Shown here piece after piece: positions 16,738-29,922 of a DNA stretch of 64,000 nt (positions within the stretch are counted from its first letter, which is position 1; each line of letters opens with the position of its first letter). Under the pieces are notes generated by a model that was given only the letters and a program-made list of their open reading frames with translations, made no database searches and was not told the origin of the DNA. The translations under genes and the position numbers were made by a program. This DNA is from Nitrospirota bacterium. Its GTDB lineage: Bacteria; Nitrospirota; Nitrospiria; Nitrospirales; UBA8639. The stretch is taken from contig JAALKI010000009.1 of assembly GCA_011088105.1 (NCBI GenBank), positions 1 through 64,000 of the forward strand. Direction: 5' to 3'.

Positions 16738-19700
16738 ATGGCGCAACGGGTTCTTCCGGGAATCATTCATCGCAAAGATTTCTCTAAGATCAAATCGACT
16801 GTTCATATTCCGGACCTTGTCGCGGTTCAAAAGCTATCCTACGAAGATTTTCTTCAGCAGGAAGTAGACTCAGACTACCGTCAGGAAAAGGGATTGCAGT
16901 CTGCTCTCATGAGTGTCTTCCCTATCGGGGATTATAACAACACCGCGACCTTAGAGTTTTCTAATTACTCTCTTGGTGTTCCGAAATACGACTTGCGTGA
17001 ATGTCTTGAGCAGGGCATGACCTATGCCGCGCCACTCAAGATTCGCATTCGACTTGTGGTGTTTGATAGCCAAGAAAAAGGTGTGAAGAGTAAAGTGCTA
17101 GATGTTCGGGAGCAAGAGGTGTATGTGGGTGAGCTTCCGCTGATGACGGACCGAGGGACGTTTATTATCAACGGGACAGAGCGTGTCGTTGTCAGTCAAT
17201 TGCATCGTTCGCCTGGAGCCTCGTTTAGTCATGACAAGGGGCGGACGCATTCGAGTGGGAAAGTATTATTTTCTGCTCGTATCATTCCCTATCGAGGGTC
17301 TTGGCTCGACTTTGAATTCGATGCTCGGGATATTTTATATGTACGCATTGACCGTCGACGAAAAATGCCGGCGACGATCTTGTTGAAAGCGATTGGGTTT
17401 TCTGCCGATGAACTCTTAAAAATCTATTACCCTATTGAGGACATTCGTGTCGCTCAAGGCAAGTTCTTCCGAAAACTTGACTCTGAATTGCACATGGGTC
17501 TTCGCTTGTCGATGGATGTCCCGGACAAAGAAGGCAAAGAGTTTGTGGCTCGTGAAGGCGTGAGGGTGACAAAGGGTGTCTTGTCTAAACTTCGATCAGC
17601 GGGGCTCAAAGAGGTCCCGCTTAAGGCGGAAGAGCTTGTGGGTCGAGCTATTCTCACGGAGTTGGTTGATCCTTCCAGTGGGGAATTACTTGTTGAAAAA
17701 AATCAGAAGCTGACATTAGCTACTCTTGAGAAAATTGCCGATTGCGGTATAGACAAATTCAAGGTGATCTACCTGGATGCTTCAACCACGACGCCCGTTA
17801 TTCTGGATACGCTTGAAGCTGAGAGGACGAATTCTCGTGAAGAAGCCTGGGTGGAAATCTATAAGCGTCTTCGGCCTGGAGAAATGCCCTCGGTTGAATC
17901 AGCCAAAACACTATTTGAAAATCTCTTTTTGAATCCGAAACGCTATGATCTTTCGCCTGTTGGCCGGCTCAAAATGAACAGTCGCTTTGCCCTAGATTTG
18001 CCTTTAGAGCAGCGGACACTTACAGCACAAGATGTCGTGGAAGTGGTGCGGTGTCTTGTTGATCTTAAAATGGGAAAAGGTGAAGTCGACGATATTGATC
18101 ATCTGGGAAATCGTCGTGTTCGTTCGGTGGGCGAGCTGTTAGAGAATCAAATTCGCTTAGGCTTGGCTCGCATGGAGCGAAGTATAAAGGAGCGAATGAA
18201 TTTGCTCGATATGGAAACAGTGTTACCTCATGATCTTATTAACGCTAAGCCCATTGTCGCAGCGATCAAAGAATTTTTTGCTGGAAGCCAACTCTCTCAG
18301 TTTATGGATCAAACCAATCCTTTGGCAGAGATTACGCATAAGCGTCGATTGTCTGCTCTTGGGCCTGGCGGGTTGACCCGAGAACGTGCGGGATTTGAGG
18401 TGCGCGACGTTCATCCTTCTCATTACAGCCGGATTTGTCCTATTGAAACACCTGAAGGACCTAACATTGGCTTGATTACCTCTCTTGCGACATATGCCAG
18501 GATTAATGAGTTTGGGTTTATTGAGGCGCCGTTTAGGAAGGTTCGAAAGGGTCGCGTGTTCAATGAGGTGGAATTTCTTTCGCCATTAGAAGGCGCGCAA
18601 AGTGTTATTGCTCAGGCCAATTCTAAGGTGGATAGTTCAGGCCGATTAATGTCGGAATCCTTGACCGCTCGAAAAGCTGGCGAGTTTATGACCATTTCTC
18701 CCGATGAGGTTGACTATCTGGATGTTTCCCCAAAGCAAGTGGTGAGTGTTGCCACAGCCCTGATCCCGTTTCTTGAGCATGACGATGCGAACCGTGCGCT
18801 CATGGGGTCAAACATGCAACGACAGGCTGTGCCATTGATTCAAAGTGAGACCCCGATTGTAGGGACTGGCATGGAGGCCGTTGTTGCACGTGATTCTGGG
18901 TATGTGGAGCAAGCCAGGCGAGAGGGTGTGGTTGAGAGTGTGGATGCCTGTCGCGTTGTCGTCAGGGCGGAGGCTTCGCAGCCTGACAGTAAGCGTAAGG
19001 GAAGTCGCATGTTGGATGCTTACGACCTTGTGAAGTTCCAGCGGACTAATCAAAACACTTGTGTAAATCAAACGCCTGTTGTGCAAGTGGGGCAACCGGT
19101 TCGTCAGGGCCAGGTTCTTGCCGATGGCCCGTCTATTGATCGAGGGGAGTTGGCGCTTGGGAAAAATGTCTTGGTTGGGTTCATGCCTTGGGGAGGCTAT
19201 AACTTCGAAGATGCGATCTTGCTGAGTGAAAAGTTAGTGAAAGATGATACGTTTACGTCTATCCATATTGAGGAATTTGAGGTCGAGGCGAGGGATACGA
19301 AACTTGGGAAAGAAGAGATCACGAGGGATATTCCCAACTTAGGTGAAGAGGTCTTACGCAACCTTGACGAAAGCGGCATTGTGCGAATTGGTGCGGAAGT
19401 CAAGGCTGGGGATATTTTGGTCGGCAAAATCACGCCCAAGGGGGAAACCCAGCTGACACCTGAAGAAAAACTGCTTCGTGCTATTTTTGGTGAGAAAGCT
19501 GGAGACGTCAAGGATACATCTCTTCAGGTGCCTCCTGGTATTGAAGGCATTGTCGTTGACGTGAAGATTTTTTCAAGGAAGGGCGTTGATAAGGATGAGC
19601 GGTCAAAGCATATTGAATCAGAGGACAGGGGTGTCCTGGAGCGGAATTATCAGGATGAATTGCGCATTATTGAAGTTGAAAGAAATAAGAAGATCCGCAA

Positions 19701-20703
19701 GCTTCTCTTAGGGCAGGTGGTTGGGCGTGATTTGATGGATCCCGAGAGCGGCGAGGTTATTTTAAAGAAAAAAGGGAAAATTACAGCCGATGTCCTCAGA
19801 AAGTTATCTGATGATGACGCCAGGCGGGTTATCCTTGGAGACATGGATGAGCAAAAGAAGCTGGAGGAGATCGAGCGCGCTGTCAAAGATCAAATTGATA
19901 TTCTCCAAACCTTTTATGATGAGAGGGTTGGCCGGTTGCGACGTGGTGATGAGTTGCCGCCGGGTGTAATCAAACTGGTCAAGGTCTATCTGGCGATTAA
20001 GAGAAAAGTTTCCGTTGGTGACAAAATGGCCGGGCGACATGGTAATAAGGGTGTGGTGTCTCGGATTCTTCCCGAAGAAGATATGCCGTATTTGCCGGAT
20101 GGGACGCCTTTGGAAATTGCCTTGAATCCGTTAGGGGTGCCTTCTCGAATGAATGTGGGGCAAATCCTTGAAACGCATTTGGGATGGGCTGCAAAAGCAT
20201 TAGGTCTTCATGTGGCCAGTCCTGTCTTCGATGGTGCAACGGAGCAAGAGATTAAAGAGCTCTTGCGGAAAGCTGGCTTGCCTGAGAGCGGACAGTCAGT
20301 TGTCTATGATGGGAAGACGGGTGAGGCTTTTAAGAGCCCCGTCACGGTTGGGTATGTTTATATGATGAAGCTGCATCATTTGGTTGATGATAAAATTCAT
20401 GCTCGTTCTATTGGCCCATATTCTTTAGTGACCCAGCAGCCGCTAGGGGGGAAAGCTCAATTTGGTGGGCAACGCCTTGGAGAGATGGAAGTCTGGGCGC
20501 TTCAGGCCTATGGCGCGGCATCTATGCTGCAGGAGTTCTTAACGGTGAAGTCCGACGATGTTCCTGGTCGGTCTCGTATGTATGAGGCCATTGTGAAGGG
20601 AGAAAACTTCCTTGAACCTGGCCTACCTGAATCCTTCAATGTGTTAGTGAAGGAATTGCAAAGTCTTGGGCTTGATGTGGAATTGATGAAATCTACGGAC
20701 TAA
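16738..20703 (+). CDS. rpoB: DNA-directed RNA polymerase subunit beta
   Basis: The catalytic beta subunit of RNA polymerase, 1321 residues. The rifampicin-binding cluster is intact and of sensitive type ([20 protein letters not shown], then RLSALGPGG). Also visible are the active-site segment YNFEDAI (19199-19219), [12 protein letters not shown] and the C-terminal clamp segment [18 protein letters not shown]. An AAGGAGAG ribosome-binding site precedes the ATG. It lies 78 bases after rplL. Confidence 0.98.
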   Translation: MAQRVLPGIIHRKDFSKIKSTVHIPDLVAVQKLSYEDFLQQEVDSDYRQEKGLQSALMSVFPIGDYNNTATLEFSNYSLGVPKYDLRECLEQGMTYAAPLKIRIRLVVFDSQEKGVKSKVLDVREQEVYVGELPLMTDRGTFIINGTERVVVSQLHRSPGASFSHDKGRTHSSGKVLFSARIIPYRGSWLDFEFDARDILYVRIDRRRKMPATILLKAIGFSADELLKIYYPIEDIRVAQGKFFRKLDSELHMGLRLSMDVPDKEGKEFVAREGVRVTKGVLSKLRSAGLKEVPLKAEELVGRAILTELVDPSSGELLVEKNQKLTLATLEKIADCGIDKFKVIYLDASTTTPVILDTLEAERTNSREEAWVEIYKRLRPGEMPSVESAKTLFENLFLNPKRYDLSPVGRLKMNSRFALDLPLEQRTLTAQDVVEVVRCLVDLKMGKGEVDDIDHLGNRRVRSVGELLENQIRLGLARMERSIKERMNLLDMETVLPHDLINAKPIVAAIKEFFAGSQLSQFMDQTNPLAEITHKRRLSALGPGGLTRERAGFEVRDVHPSHYSRICPIETPEGPNIGLITSLATYARINEFGFIEAPFRKVRKGRVFNEVEFLSPLEGAQSVIAQANSKVDSSGRLMSESLTARKAGEFMTISPDEVDYLDVSPKQVVSVATALIPFLEHDDANRALMGSNMQRQAVPLIQSETPIVGTGMEAVVARDSGYVEQARREGVVESVDACRVVVRAEASQPDSKRKGSRMLDAYDLVKFQRTNQNTCVNQTPVVQVGQPVRQGQVLADGPSIDRGELALGKNVLVGFMPWGGYNFEDAILLSEKLVKDDTFTSIHIEEFEVEARDTKLGKEEITRDIPNLGEEVLRNLDESGIVRIGAEVKAGDILVGKITPKGETQLTPEEKLLRAIFGEKAGDVKDTSLQVPPGIEGIVVDVKIFSRKGVDKDERSKHIESEDRGVLERNYQDELRIIEVERNKKIRKLLLGQVVGRDLMDPESGEVILKKKGKITADVLRKLSDDDARRVILGDMDEQKKLEEIERAVKDQIDILQTFYDERVGRLRRGDELPPGVIKLVKVYLAIKRKVSVGDKMAGRHGNKGVVSRILPEEDMPYLPDGTPLEIALNPLGVPSRMNVGQILETHLGWAAKALGLHVASPVFDGATEQEIKELLRKAGLPESGQSVVYDGKTGEAFKSPVTVGYVYMMKLHHLVDDKIHARSIGPYSLVTQQPLGGKAQFGGQRLGEMEVWALQAYGAASMLQEFLTVKSDDVPGRSRMYEAIVKGENFLEPGLPESFNVLVKELQSLGLDVELMKSTD

Positions 20704-20860
20704 GGGGTTCTAGCTGTGAGTTGTTAAATCAGGATTATTTTCCTGACAAGCACAGTCTTTCATTGTAGAAGACAGGTATTTATTTGAAGATGGGCGTTCT
20801 GCATGTATTCAATACGCTCTCTAGAGATTTCATGAAGGCTTAAGTGAGGAGGAGATAACT

Positions 20861-23800
20861 TTGAATAGCATCTATGCGTTATTTGAAAAGCCTCGTGATG
20901 CCGTCTCGTTTGATGCGATGCGCATTCGCATTGCTTCGCCTGAAAAAATTCGGTCGTGGTCATATGGGGAAGTCAAAAAGCCTGAGACCATCAATTATCG
21001 GTCGTTCAAGCCTGAAAAAGATGGATTGTTCTGCTCAAGAATTTTTGGGCCAACGAAGGATTGGGAATGTAATTGCGGAAAATATAAACGGATGAAGCAC
21101 CGTGGGATTGTGTGTGATAAGTGCGGTGTTGAGGTCATTCAGTCCAAAGTCCGTCGTGAGCGAATGGGGCACATTGAGCTTGCGGCGTCAGTCGCGCACA
21201 TTTGGTTTCTCAAGGGGGTCCCCAGCCGAATTGGTATTTTGTTGGACATGAGCCTCAAGCAATTAGAAAAGATCTTATATTTTGAAGCCTATGTGGTATT
21301 AGATCCAGGGTCAACGTCTCTTCGAGAAAAAGATCTGCTTACAGAAGAGCAATATCGTGAGCAAGTTGACCAACATGGTTCGCAAGCTTTTAAAGTTGGT
21401 ATTGGGGCAGAGGCGATTCGGGAGTTATTACAGCGTATTAATATTGAAGAACTGTGGAATTCTCGTCATGAAAAAGTGAAAGCCACCACGTCGGTTGCCT
21501 TGAGCAAAAAACTCACCAAACGGTTGAAGGTCATCGAAGCGTTCTATGTCTCTGGGAATAAGCCTGAATGGATGATTATGGATGCCATTCCAGTTTTGCC
21601 TCCTGAGTTGCGCCCTCTGGTGCCGTTAGATGGAGGGCGCTTTGCGACTTCAGACCTGAATGATCTGTATCGACGAGTGATTAATCGAAATAATCGTTTG
21701 AAACGATTAGTGGAATTAAAAGCGCCAGGGGTCATTATTCGGAATGAAATGCGCATGCTGCAGGAAGCGGTGGATGCGTTGTTTGATAATGGTCGGCGAG
21801 GTCGAACCATTCGTGGCGCCAACAAAAGGCCGTTGAAATCTTTGAGCGATATGCTGAAAGGTAAGCAAGGCCGATTCCGACAGAATTTGTTGGGGAAGCG
21901 TGTGGATTATTCAGGCCGTTCTGTTATTGTTGTGGGGCCCGAACTCAAGCTTCACCAATGTGGATTGCCTAAAAAAATGGCGCTGGAGCTGTTTAAACCG
22001 TTTATCTTTTATAAATTAGAAGAACGAGGAGCTGCCACAACCATTAAGAGCGCTAAGCGTTTGGTTGAAAAGGAGCGGCCTGAAGTATGGGATGTCTTAG
22101 ATGAAGTTATCCGAGAACATCCAGTGGTGTTAAATCGGGCCCCGACTCTTCACCGATTGGGTATGCAAGCTTTCGAGCCTGTGTTAGTTGAAGGAAAGGC
22201 GATTCGTCTTCACCCGTTAGTCTGTGCTGCGTTTAATGCCGACTTTGATGGCGACCAAATGGCCGTCCATGTGCCACTATCCGTTGAGGCACAAATTGAG
22301 GCCAGGGTTCTCATGATGGCCAATAATAATGTGCTCTCCCCTGCCAATGGGCGGCCGCTGACCGTGCCTTCTCAGGATATGGTCTTGGGGTGTTACTGGC
22401 TAACCCAGGAACGGGATGGTGCCAAGGGGGAAGGGAAAATACTCTCTGCCCCAGAAGAGGTCCGTATTGCGTATGATGCGCAAGAGGTAGAAGAGCAAGC
22501 AAGAATCCGTGTGCGCATTCAAGATAGCTTGGTTGACACCACAGTGGGTAGGGTGTTGTTTTCTGAGATTCTTCCTGCTGGCATTGACTTTTCTTTGGTC
22601 AATCAGGTCATGACGAAAAAAGAAATGACCAAGATGATTGATGCCGTGTATCGACAGACCAACCTGAGCGAAACCGTCGTGATGTTAGACAAGCTCAAGG
22701 AGTTAGGGTTTACGTATGCGACGAAAGCTGGCATGTCTATTTGTATTGACAATATGCACATCCCGACTCAAAAAGAAGGGTTAGTGCAACAGGCTCAACA
22801 GGACGTCGAAGAAGTTGGACGGCAGTACAGCGAAGGTCTTATCACCAATGGCGAGCGGTACAACAAAGTCATTGATATTTGGGCGCATGTGAGTGAGCAG
22901 GTTGCGAATGAAATGATGAAAGAGATCAAGTCTGGAGGTGGGCAAAAACCGCAAGATGCCCTGAATCCGATTTTCATGATGGCTGACTCTGGAGCTAGGG
23001 GGAGCTCACAGCAAATCCGGCAGCTTGGTGGAATGCGAGGGTTGATGGCCAAGCCATCTGGTGAAATTATTGAAACTCCGATTATCGCCAATTTCCGTGA
23101 AGGTCTCTCAGTGTTGCAATATTTCATTTCAACGCATGGAGCCAGAAAAGGGTTGGCTGATACCGCTTTGAAAACCGCAAATTCTGGATACCTCACCCGT
23201 CGGTTGGTTGATATTTCTCAGGATGTGATCATTTGTGAAGAAGATTGCCAAACTACTGATGGCATCACCGTCTCAGCTCTTGTGGAGGGGGGAGAGGTTA
23301 TTGAGCCATTAGCGGAACGTATCCTGGGTCGGCTGGCGGCTGAAGATGTGCATGATCCATTGACTGGTGAGATTATTGTGAGAGCCAATGAGGAATTGGA
23401 TGAAACGCGAGTTAAGACCGTTGTGGAGGCAGGAGCCGACAGCGTGAAAATTCGATCTGTTCTTTCCTGTCAAGCTCGATGGGGTGTCTGCGTGAAATGT
23501 TATGGGCGTGATCTTGCGCGAGGGCACTTGATTGAAAAGGGTGAGCCTGTCGGAGTCATTGCCGCGCAGTCCATTGGTGAGCCGGGAACGCAGTTGACCA
23601 TGCGAACCTTCCATATTGGAGGGACGGCGAGTAAGGTCGTTGAACAAACGGTATTGGAGTCATCTCATGGCGGGATGATGAAGTACCTTAGCTTTGATGC
23701 CAAAAAGAATGTGGATTATCATAATAAAAATATGGCCGTTCAAAATAAAGAAGGTGATTGGGTGGTGATGAGCCGGAATGCCAAAATCGCCATCTGTGAT

Positions 23801-25009
23801 GAATCTGGTCGTGAACGGGAAAAATACTCCGTTGTGTACGGAGCCAAAATTAAAGTGAAAAATGGCGGCAAGGTTGAGATTGGGCATAAGCTTGTCGAGT
23901 GGGATCCGTATTCGCTCACCATTTTGACGGAAGTGGGTGGAAAAATCGCATATGGTGATATTTCCGAAGGGGTGACGATGAAGGAAGAAGTCGATGAAGT
24001 GACTGGGCTTTCGCGCAAAGTCATCATCGAACAAGCGGGTACAAATCTCAGGCCAAGAATTTCCCTTAAAGATGAAGGTGGTAAAACCGCCAAACTGCCT
24101 GATAGTGGGGCGCCTGCCCGCTACCTCTTGCCAGTCGGGGCGCATTTGTTCGTCGAAAAAGGCCAGTTGGTTCACCCTGGTGATGTGTTGGCGAAGATCC
24201 CAAGGGAAACTACCAAGACCAAAGACATTACGGGTGGGTTGCCAAGGGTGGCTGAGTTGTTTGAGGCAAGAAAGCCAAGAGAGCAGGCGGTGATCAGTGA
24301 GATTGACGGGGAAGTGTCGTTTGGTGGATTCGTGAAGGGCATGCGGAAAATTACAGTCGATAATAAGCGAGGGGATGTGAAGGAATATTTCATCCCTCGT
24401 GGAAAGCATGTCAATGTGCATGAAGGGGACTGGGTTCGAACTGGAGAGCCGTTGATGGATGGCTCTGCTAATCCGCACGATATTTTGAGTGTGTTAGGGC
24501 CTAGGGAGTTGCAGCGATACCTTGTGAATCAAGTGCAAGAAGTTTATCGGCTGCAGGGTGTGTCTATCAACGATAAGCACATTGAGATTATTGCAAGACA
24601 AATGTTGCGAAAGATTCGGATTGAGGATCCTGGTGATACGGATTTTCTTCCAGGCACACAGGTTGGAAGGTTTGTGTTTATGGACGAAAACGAGCGTGTG
24701 ATTGCGCAAGGTGGAAAACCAGCGATTGGAAAGCCTGTTCTCCTTGGCATTACGAAGGCATCCTTGAGCACCGATAGTTTCATCTCAGGGGCTTCGTTCC
24801 AGGAGACAACCAGGGTGCTGACTGAAGCGGCGATTAACGGTCGCGTTGATGATCTGCGAGGGTTGAAGGAAAATGTCATTGTGGGGCGGCTGATTCCTGC
24901 GGGAACTGGGTTTGGGTATTATCGAGAAACATTTGTGCCAAAGCCTGTTGAAGCGGCTCCGCTTGAGTCACCTGAAGAAGAGGGCACCGCGTTAGTGGGT
25001 GAGCCTTAA
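20861..25009 (+). CDS. rpoC: DNA-directed RNA polymerase subunit beta prime
   Basis: The 1382-residue beta-prime subunit. It carries the N-terminal zinc ribbon ([20 protein letters not shown], about residues 70-90), the catalytic [12 protein letters not shown] motif at about residue 460, the bridge-helix and trigger-loop region ([10 protein letters not shown]) and a C-terminal second zinc site ([13 protein letters not shown]). Translation starts at TTG 20861 after GAGGAGGAG. The 157-base gap after rpoB holds only a small hairpin without a T-run, so the two genes are probably cotranscribed. Confidence 0.98.
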   Translation: MNSIYALFEKPRDAVSFDAMRIRIASPEKIRSWSYGEVKKPETINYRSFKPEKDGLFCSRIFGPTKDWECNCGKYKRMKHRGIVCDKCGVEVIQSKVRRERMGHIELAASVAHIWFLKGVPSRIGILLDMSLKQLEKILYFEAYVVLDPGSTSLREKDLLTEEQYREQVDQHGSQAFKVGIGAEAIRELLQRINIEELWNSRHEKVKATTSVALSKKLTKRLKVIEAFYVSGNKPEWMIMDAIPVLPPELRPLVPLDGGRFATSDLNDLYRRVINRNNRLKRLVELKAPGVIIRNEMRMLQEAVDALFDNGRRGRTIRGANKRPLKSLSDMLKGKQGRFRQNLLGKRVDYSGRSVIVVGPELKLHQCGLPKKMALELFKPFIFYKLEERGAATTIKSAKRLVEKERPEVWDVLDEVIREHPVVLNRAPTLHRLGMQAFEPVLVEGKAIRLHPLVCAAFNADFDGDQMAVHVPLSVEAQIEARVLMMANNNVLSPANGRPLTVPSQDMVLGCYWLTQERDGAKGEGKILSAPEEVRIAYDAQEVEEQARIRVRIQDSLVDTTVGRVLFSEILPAGIDFSLVNQVMTKKEMTKMIDAVYRQTNLSETVVMLDKLKELGFTYATKAGMSICIDNMHIPTQKEGLVQQAQQDVEEVGRQYSEGLITNGERYNKVIDIWAHVSEQVANEMMKEIKSGGGQKPQDALNPIFMMADSGARGSSQQIRQLGGMRGLMAKPSGEIIETPIIANFREGLSVLQYFISTHGARKGLADTALKTANSGYLTRRLVDISQDVIICEEDCQTTDGITVSALVEGGEVIEPLAERILGRLAAEDVHDPLTGEIIVRANEELDETRVKTVVEAGADSVKIRSVLSCQARWGVCVKCYGRDLARGHLIEKGEPVGVIAAQSIGEPGTQLTMRTFHIGGTASKVVEQTVLESSHGGMMKYLSFDAKKNVDYHNKNMAVQNKEGDWVVMSRNAKIAICDESGREREKYSVVYGAKIKVKNGGKVEIGHKLVEWDPYSLTILTEVGGKIAYGDISEGVTMKEEVDEVTGLSRKVIIEQAGTNLRPRISLKDEGGKTAKLPDSGAPARYLLPVGAHLFVEKGQLVHPGDVLAKIPRETTKTKDITGGLPRVAELFEARKPREQAVISEIDGEVSFGGFVKGMRKITVDNKRGDVKEYFIPRGKHVNVHEGDWVRTGEPLMDGSANPHDILSVLGPRELQRYLVNQVQEVYRLQGVSINDKHIEIIARQMLRKIRIEDPGDTDFLPGTQVGRFVFMDENERVIAQGGKPAIGKPVLLGITKASLSTDSFISGASFQETTRVLTEAAINGRVDDLRGLKENVIVGRLIPAGTGFGYYRETFVPKPVEAAPLESPEEEGTALVGEP

Positions 25010-25115
25010 CTAGCCTAATGCGACTTGCTGGAAATAATTATGTGGTTGCAATCCACTATTTGGTGTTTATGATGGGTTTAATAGCTTTGAATGTGAAAAG
25101 AGTGGGTTATGTCTA

Positions 25116-25144
25116 TTGACACCTCTGATGGGGAGCAATATAAT
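25116..25144 (+). promoter_or_regulatory. Consensus sigma-70 promoter of the str operon
   Basis: TTGACA at 25116-25121 and TATAAT at 25139-25144 are both perfect consensus hexamers with a 17-base spacer. The start would lie near 25151, about 58 bases before rpsL. It drives rpsL-rpsG-fusA-tuf and probably the S10 genes beyond. Confidence 0.8.
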
Positions 25145-25208
25145 CGGACGGTTGTCCAGTGCCATTAAAATGAATGTAATGTTAGACGATTGGAGTCAAT
25201 GTAACGAG

Positions 25209-25580
25209 ATGCCAACAGTCAACCAATTAGTGCGTAAGGGAAGAAAAACCTTAACTGTTAAGAGCAAAAGTCCTGCACTGAATCGCTGTCCGCAGCGTCG
25301 TGGGGTCTGTCTTCGTGTTTATACGACCACTCCCAAAAAACCTAACTCTGCCCTTCGGAAGGTGGCTCGTGTTCGTCTGACAACTGGCGTGGAAATTACG
25401 ACCTACATACCGGGGATGGGGCATAACCTGCAAGAGCATTCTATTGTGCTTGTTCGGGGCGGGAGAGTTAAGGACTTGCCTGGTGTTCGCTACCATATGG
25501 TTCGAGGGGCCTTGGATGCCGTTGGCGTTGCTAATAGAAAGCAAGGGCGTTCCAAGTATGGTGCGAAGCGTCCTAAATAG
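25209..25580 (+). CDS. rpsL: 30S ribosomal protein S12
   Basis: S12 guards decoding accuracy at the A site. From the ATG at 25209 the product has 123 residues, the standard length, starting [12 protein letters not shown]. The streptomycin-related loops are wild type: [13 protein letters not shown] with the usual Lys pair, and [12 protein letters not shown]. The open frame extends upstream to 25116, but that extension would begin inside the promoter and matches nothing in the family. Confidence 0.97.
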   Translation: MPTVNQLVRKGRKTLTVKSKSPALNRCPQRRGVCLRVYTTTPKKPNSALRKVARVRLTTGVEITTYIPGMGHNLQEHSIVLVRGGRVKDLPGVRYHMVRGALDAVGVANRKQGRSKYGAKRPK

Positions 25581-25625
25581 GTTTTCATAAAATTTCTGTC
25601 TATGTATTTAAAATAATGGATTGAT

Positions 25626-26096
25626 ATGTCAAGAGGAACAAGCGCTACTCAAAGGAAGATTGTTGTTGATCCGCGTTTCCACGATTTGCTCGTTGGGAAG
25701 TTTATTAATGTTCTGATGGGCAAGGGGAAGAAGAGTACTGCGAGAAGGGTGTGTTACGAGGCCTTTGAGATTGTACAGGGAAAAACTGGCGATGATCCGC
25801 TCAAGGTGTTTCATGCTGCCCTTGGAAATGTGAAGCCTATTGTTGAGGTTAAGTCTCGTCGTGTCGGTGGGGCTTCCTATCAGGTTCCAATTGAAATTCG
25901 CAATGTTCGCCAGGTTGCGCTGGCATTTCGTTGGATTAAAAAGAGTGCTCAGTCTCGGTCAGGTCGGAGCATGCAAGAGAAATTGGCTGCAGAGTTATTG
26001 GATGCGTCAAATAGTACTGGTGCGTCTGTCAAGAAACGTGATGAAGTGCATCGAATGGCTGAGGCAAATCGAGCGTTTGCCCATTACCGTTGGTGA
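25626..26096 (+). CDS. rpsG: 30S ribosomal protein S7
   Basis: S7 nucleates assembly of the 30S head and contacts the E-site tRNA. The 156-residue product has the family hallmarks VEVKSRRVGGASYQVPIEI (about residues 75-93) and the C-terminal KKRDEVHRMAEANRAFAHYRW. It lies 45 bases after rpsL in the standard str order. Confidence 0.97.
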   Translation: MSRGTSATQRKIVVDPRFHDLLVGKFINVLMGKGKKSTARRVCYEAFEIVQGKTGDDPLKVFHAALGNVKPIVEVKSRRVGGASYQVPIEIRNVRQVALAFRWIKKSAQSRSGRSMQEKLAAELLDASNSTGASVKKRDEVHRMAEANRAFAHYRW

Positions 26097-26142
26097 GTAT
26101 CATTAGTTTGGTTTAGATCTTTTTCTGTTTGAGGTTGTAGTT

Positions 26143-28224
26143 GTGGGCCGAGAATATCCATTAGAGCGGACTCGAAACATCGGTATTATGGCTCATATTG
26201 ATGCGGGTAAAACCACGACGACTGAGCGGGTTTTATATTATACCGGGGTCTCGCATCGTATTGGAGAGGTTCATGAGGGGGCTGCGCAGATGGATTGGAT
26301 GGAACAGGAGCGTGAGCGGGGGATTACGATTACCTCTGCGGCGACAACCTGCTTCTGGGGTGATCACCGAATTAATATTATTGATACCCCGGGCCATGTT
26401 GATTTTACGGTAGAGGTTGAGCGTTCGCTTCGTGTACTTGATGGTGCAGTTGCCGTGTTTGACTCTGTTCAGGGGGTAGAGCCTCAATCTGAGACGGTTT
26501 GGCGTCAGGCTGATAAATATCAGGTTCCGCGCATTGCTTTTTTAAATAAAATGGATCGGTTGGGTGCTGACTTTTGGTCGAGCCTAAATTCGCTTGTTGA
26601 GCGATTGGGTGCTAACCCGGTTCCGGTCCAGTTGCCATACGGGAAAGAGGCTGAATTCCGAGGCGTCATTGACCTCTTGTCTATGAAGGCCTATGTGTAT
26701 GACGATGAAAGTCTTGGCGCCAGTTATGCGGAAGAAGACATTCCTGCTAGTCTCTTGGATCAGGCTAATGAATATCGGGAAAAGTTGCTTGATTCTGTGG
26801 CTGAGTTTGATGAGCAAGTGATGGAGCGATATTTGGCAGGAGAGTCTTTGGGAGTTGATGAGGTGAAGCGGGCAATTCGTGTTGGGACCAATACCTTAAA
26901 GATTACTCCAGTTTTATGTGGGTCTGCCTTCAAGAATAAGGGTGTTCAGCCACTTTTGGATGCGGTTGTTGATTTTCTTCCTTCGCCGCTTGACGTCCCG
27001 GAAGTTTCTGGGGTTGATCCTGCTTCGGGTGGTGAGGTTCAGCGGGGCACAAGTGATGAAGAACCCTTCTCTGCGTTAGCCTTTAAAATCATGACGGATG
27101 TCTTTGCTGGGCAGTTGACATATTTTCGTGTGTATTCTGGGAAATTGGAAACAGGGTCGTATGTGTTTAATGTTTCTCAGGGGAAGAGGGAGCGGATTGG
27201 TCGGTTGTTGAAGATGCATGCGAATAAGCGTGAAGAAATTTCTGTTGTGTATGCCGGAGATATTGCGGCGGCGGTTGGTCTGAAGGGTTCTCGCACTGGG
27301 GATACGCTCTCTGATGAAAAGCACCCAATCTTATTGGAAGTCATTAAGTTTCCTGAGCCTGTTATTTCTATGGCTGTGGAGCCAAAGACTAAGCAAGACC
27401 TTGAGAAGCTTGGGTTTTCATTGGAGAAATTGTCTCAAGAGGATCCTTCCTTTCATGTTCGGACTGATGAAGAGACCGGCCAGACCATTATTTCCGGTAT
27501 GGGCGAGTTGCATCTTGAAATAATTGTTGACAGATTGCTTCGGGAGTTCAAGGTTCAAGCCAACGTGGGGAAGCCTGAGGTTGCTTATCGAGAAACGATT
27601 AGGGGAAATGGTGAAGCTGAAGGGAAATATATTAAGCAGTCAGGTGGTCGTGGGCAGTATGGGCATGTGTTTCTTAAGGTTGAACCGTCGGATCCCGGCC
27701 TTGGCTTAAACTTTGTCAATAAAATTGTTGGTGGCATTATTCCTAGAGAATATATTCCGGCCATTGAAAAGGGCGTGAGGGAGCGTATGGAATCCGGTGT
27801 CTTGGCTGGATATGCTATGAGGGATATTCAAGTCACTGTTTTCGATGGTTCTTTTCATGAGGTGGATTCAAGTGAAATGGCTTTCAAGATTGCAGGTTCC
27901 ATGGCTTTTGAGTCTGCCTGTAAAAAGGCGAATCCTGCCATTTTGGAGCCCATTATGAAGGTTGAGGTTCTTGTTCCTCAGGAATATATGGGAGATGTCA
28001 TTGGTGATCTGAATTCTCGCCGTGGAAAGGTTCAGGGCATTAAGGCGAGGGCTGGGTCGCAAGCCGTTGATGCAATGGTGCCTCTTAGTGAGATGTTTGG
28101 ATATGCAACGGGGTTGCGTTCACGCACTCAAGGCAGAGCCACCTATAGTATGGAATTTGAGCAATACGAGGTTGTGCCGAAGCAAATTGCTCAGCAAATC
28201 ATTGGAAAGCAGGCGGGAGAATAA
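26143..28224 (+). CDS. fusA: Elongation factor G
   Basis: EF-G drives ribosomal translocation. The 693-residue product has G1 AHIDAGKT, the canonical switch I motif [10 protein letters not shown] (unlike the EF-Tu of this genome), G3 DTPGH and G4 NKMD, followed by domains II to V. Translation starts at GTG 26143 after a GAGG ribosome-binding site. It is the third gene of the str operon. Confidence 0.97.
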   Translation: MGREYPLERTRNIGIMAHIDAGKTTTTERVLYYTGVSHRIGEVHEGAAQMDWMEQERERGITITSAATTCFWGDHRINIIDTPGHVDFTVEVERSLRVLDGAVAVFDSVQGVEPQSETVWRQADKYQVPRIAFLNKMDRLGADFWSSLNSLVERLGANPVPVQLPYGKEAEFRGVIDLLSMKAYVYDDESLGASYAEEDIPASLLDQANEYREKLLDSVAEFDEQVMERYLAGESLGVDEVKRAIRVGTNTLKITPVLCGSAFKNKGVQPLLDAVVDFLPSPLDVPEVSGVDPASGGEVQRGTSDEEPFSALAFKIMTDVFAGQLTYFRVYSGKLETGSYVFNVSQGKRERIGRLLKMHANKREEISVVYAGDIAAAVGLKGSRTGDTLSDEKHPILLEVIKFPEPVISMAVEPKTKQDLEKLGFSLEKLSQEDPSFHVRTDEETGQTIISGMGELHLEIIVDRLLREFKVQANVGKPEVAYRETIRGNGEAEGKYIKQSGGRGQYGHVFLKVEPSDPGLGLNFVNKIVGGIIPREYIPAIEKGVRERMESGVLAGYAMRDIQVTVFDGSFHEVDSSEMAFKIAGSMAFESACKKANPAILEPIMKVEVLVPQEYMGDVIGDLNSRRGKVQGIKARAGSQAVDAMVPLSEMFGYATGLRSRTQGRATYSMEFEQYEVVPKQIAQQIIGKQAGE

Positions 28225-28308
28225 GAGTCGTTGGGTTTTTGTCTCAAGATGTGTCTTGTTGTTCTTGTGGGAATTTTTGAAGGTTCTTTCGTAGGGGCAC
28301 GGGCTGTC

Positions 28309-29547
28309 TAGGAGGAGAGGGCATGGCGAAGTCGAAATATGAGCGGCGGAAGCCGCATTTAAATGTGGGAACGATTGGGCACGTGGACCATGGGAAGACA
28401 ACCCTAACGTCTGCCTTGACGAAAGTGATGGGCGAAGAAGGGATGGCGAAATTTGTGCCCTATGATGAAGTCGCAAAAGCCAGTGAATCACAAGGCCGGC
28501 GAGACCCCACCAAAATCTTGACCATTGCCATTTCCCATGTGGAATACGAAACCAAAGAGCGACATTATGCACACGTCGATTGTCCTGGTCATGCGGACTA
28601 CGTGAAGAACATGATTACAGGCGCAGCCCAAATGGATGGCGCCATTCTCGTCGTGTCTGCCGCGGATGGGCCGATGCCTCAAACCCGTGAGCATATTCTT
28701 CTGGCGCGGCAAGTAGGTGTGCCCTACATCGTCGTGTTCCTCAACAAAGCTGACAAAGTGGAAGATGCAGAGCTGTTGGAGTTGGTCGAATTAGAAGTGC
28801 GTGAACTCCTGACCAAGTACGGATTCCCTGGTGATCAAGTGCCCATTGTTGTGGGCTCAGCTATCAAGGCCATTGAGGGGGATCAGAGCGATATTGGTGT
28901 GCCATCTATCATGAAATTGTTGGAGGCGGTGGATAGCTACGTGCCTACACCAGAGCGGGCAATTGATAAGCCCTTTCTGATGCCGATTGAAGACGTGTTT
29001 ACCATCAGTGGGCGTGGGACTGTCGTGACGGGGCGTGTGGAGCGCGGACAAGTTAAGGTGGGCGATGAAATAGAGATTGTGGGATTGCGGGATACCGCGA
29101 CCACCATCGTGACCGGCGTTGAAATGTTTCGCAAGGTGCTCGATGAAGGGCAAGCGGGGGATAACATTGGCGCGTTGTTGCGGGGGACCAAAAAAGAAGA
29201 CGTGGAGCGCGGCATGGTCTTGGCGAAGCCGAAGACGATCACCCCGCACACAAAGTTTCGCGCGGAGGTATATGTGTTAGCGAAAGAAGAGGGGGGGCGG
29301 CATACCCCGTTTTTCAACGGCTATCGTCCGCAGTTCTACTTTCGGACGACGGATGTCACCGGCGTGGTGCACTTAGATGCCGGGGTGGAGATGGTTATGC
29401 CGGGTGATAATGTGTCCTTCACGGGCGAGTTGATCGCGCCAATTGCGATGGAGCAAGGGTTGCGGTTTGCGGTGCGGGAAGGGGGACGGACGGTCGGCGC
29501 AGGCGTGGTGACGGAAATCGTTACGTGATGTATCTTTATTGTTGAGG
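28309..29547 (+). repeat. 1239-bp perfect direct repeat, copy 2 (tuf)
   Basis: This is the second copy of the block at 12116-13354, offset by exactly 16193 bases. Its right edge lies eleven bases before the rpsJ GTG, so the shared tail contributes the GAGG start of the rpsJ ribosome-binding region. Confidence 0.93.
28323..29528 (+). CDS. tuf: Elongation factor Tu (copy 2, str operon)
   Basis: This gene encodes the same 401-residue protein as the copy at 12130, including the atypical switch I. It follows fusA in the usual str-operon position and is followed by rpsJ 29 bases later. The codon choice of both tuf copies looks richer in G/C-ending codons than in the flanking fusA and rpsJ genes; this is an impression by eye. 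Confidence 0.97.
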   Translation: MAKSKYERRKPHLNVGTIGHVDHGKTTLTSALTKVMGEEGMAKFVPYDEVAKASESQGRRDPTKILTIAISHVEYETKERHYAHVDCPGHADYVKNMITGAAQMDGAILVVSAADGPMPQTREHILLARQVGVPYIVVFLNKADKVEDAELLELVELEVRELLTKYGFPGDQVPIVVGSAIKAIEGDQSDIGVPSIMKLLEAVDSYVPTPERAIDKPFLMPIEDVFTISGRGTVVTGRVERGQVKVGDEIEIVGLRDTATTIVTGVEMFRKVLDEGQAGDNIGALLRGTKKEDVERGMVLAKPKTITPHTKFRAEVYVLAKEEGGRHTPFFNGYRPQFYFRTTDVTGVVHLDAGVEMVMPGDNVSFTGELIAPIAMEQGLRFAVREGGRTVGAGVVTEIVT

Positions 29548-29557
29548 AGAGCGCAGG

Positions 29558-29869
29558 GTGAATGTGGATCAGCGGATTCGAATTAGGTTAAAAGGTTTTG
29601 ACTACCGTGTATTGGATCAGTCTGCGCGTGATATTGTTGATACGGTAAGGCAGACTGGGGCTATGGTGTCTGGTCCGGTTCCGTTGCCCACACGAATTGA
29701 AAAATTTACTGTGCAGCGCTCGACTCATGCAGATAAGAAGTCGAGAGAACAGTTTGAGATTCGAACGCATAAGCGGTTGCTCGATATTCTTGAGCCAACT
29801 CCTGATACGATGGACGCGTTGATGAAGTTGAGTCTTCCTGCTGGCATTGATGTTGAGATTAAATTGTAA
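29558..29869 (+). CDS. rpsJ: 30S ribosomal protein S10
   Basis: S10 is a 30S head protein that also partners NusG and NusB in antitermination. The 103-residue product has the family segments [16 protein letters not shown] and [14 protein letters not shown]. The start is GTG 29558. It is the first gene of the S10 operon, with no separate leader: only 29 bases separate it from tuf. Confidence 0.96.
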   Translation: MNVDQRIRIRLKGFDYRVLDQSARDIVDTVRQTGAMVSGPVPLPTRIEKFTVQRSTHADKKSREQFEIRTHKRLLDILEPTPDTMDALMKLSLPAGIDVEIKL

Positions 29870-29922
29870 ATTTCTTTGGATAGAGTGTTTTAGATATTTT
29901 TATTTGATACTGAGGGAAATGT

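Noticed and set aside
18250-18400. Possible rifampicin-resistance change in rpoB
   Set aside because: The cluster reads as wild type at the key Asp, His and Ser positions; the single Asn-to-Thr difference is more likely natural variation.
20732-20749. TCAGGA/TCCTGA hairpin between rpoB and rpoC
   Set aside because: The stem is short and A/T-rich around the loop with no T-run, so it does not support a terminator.
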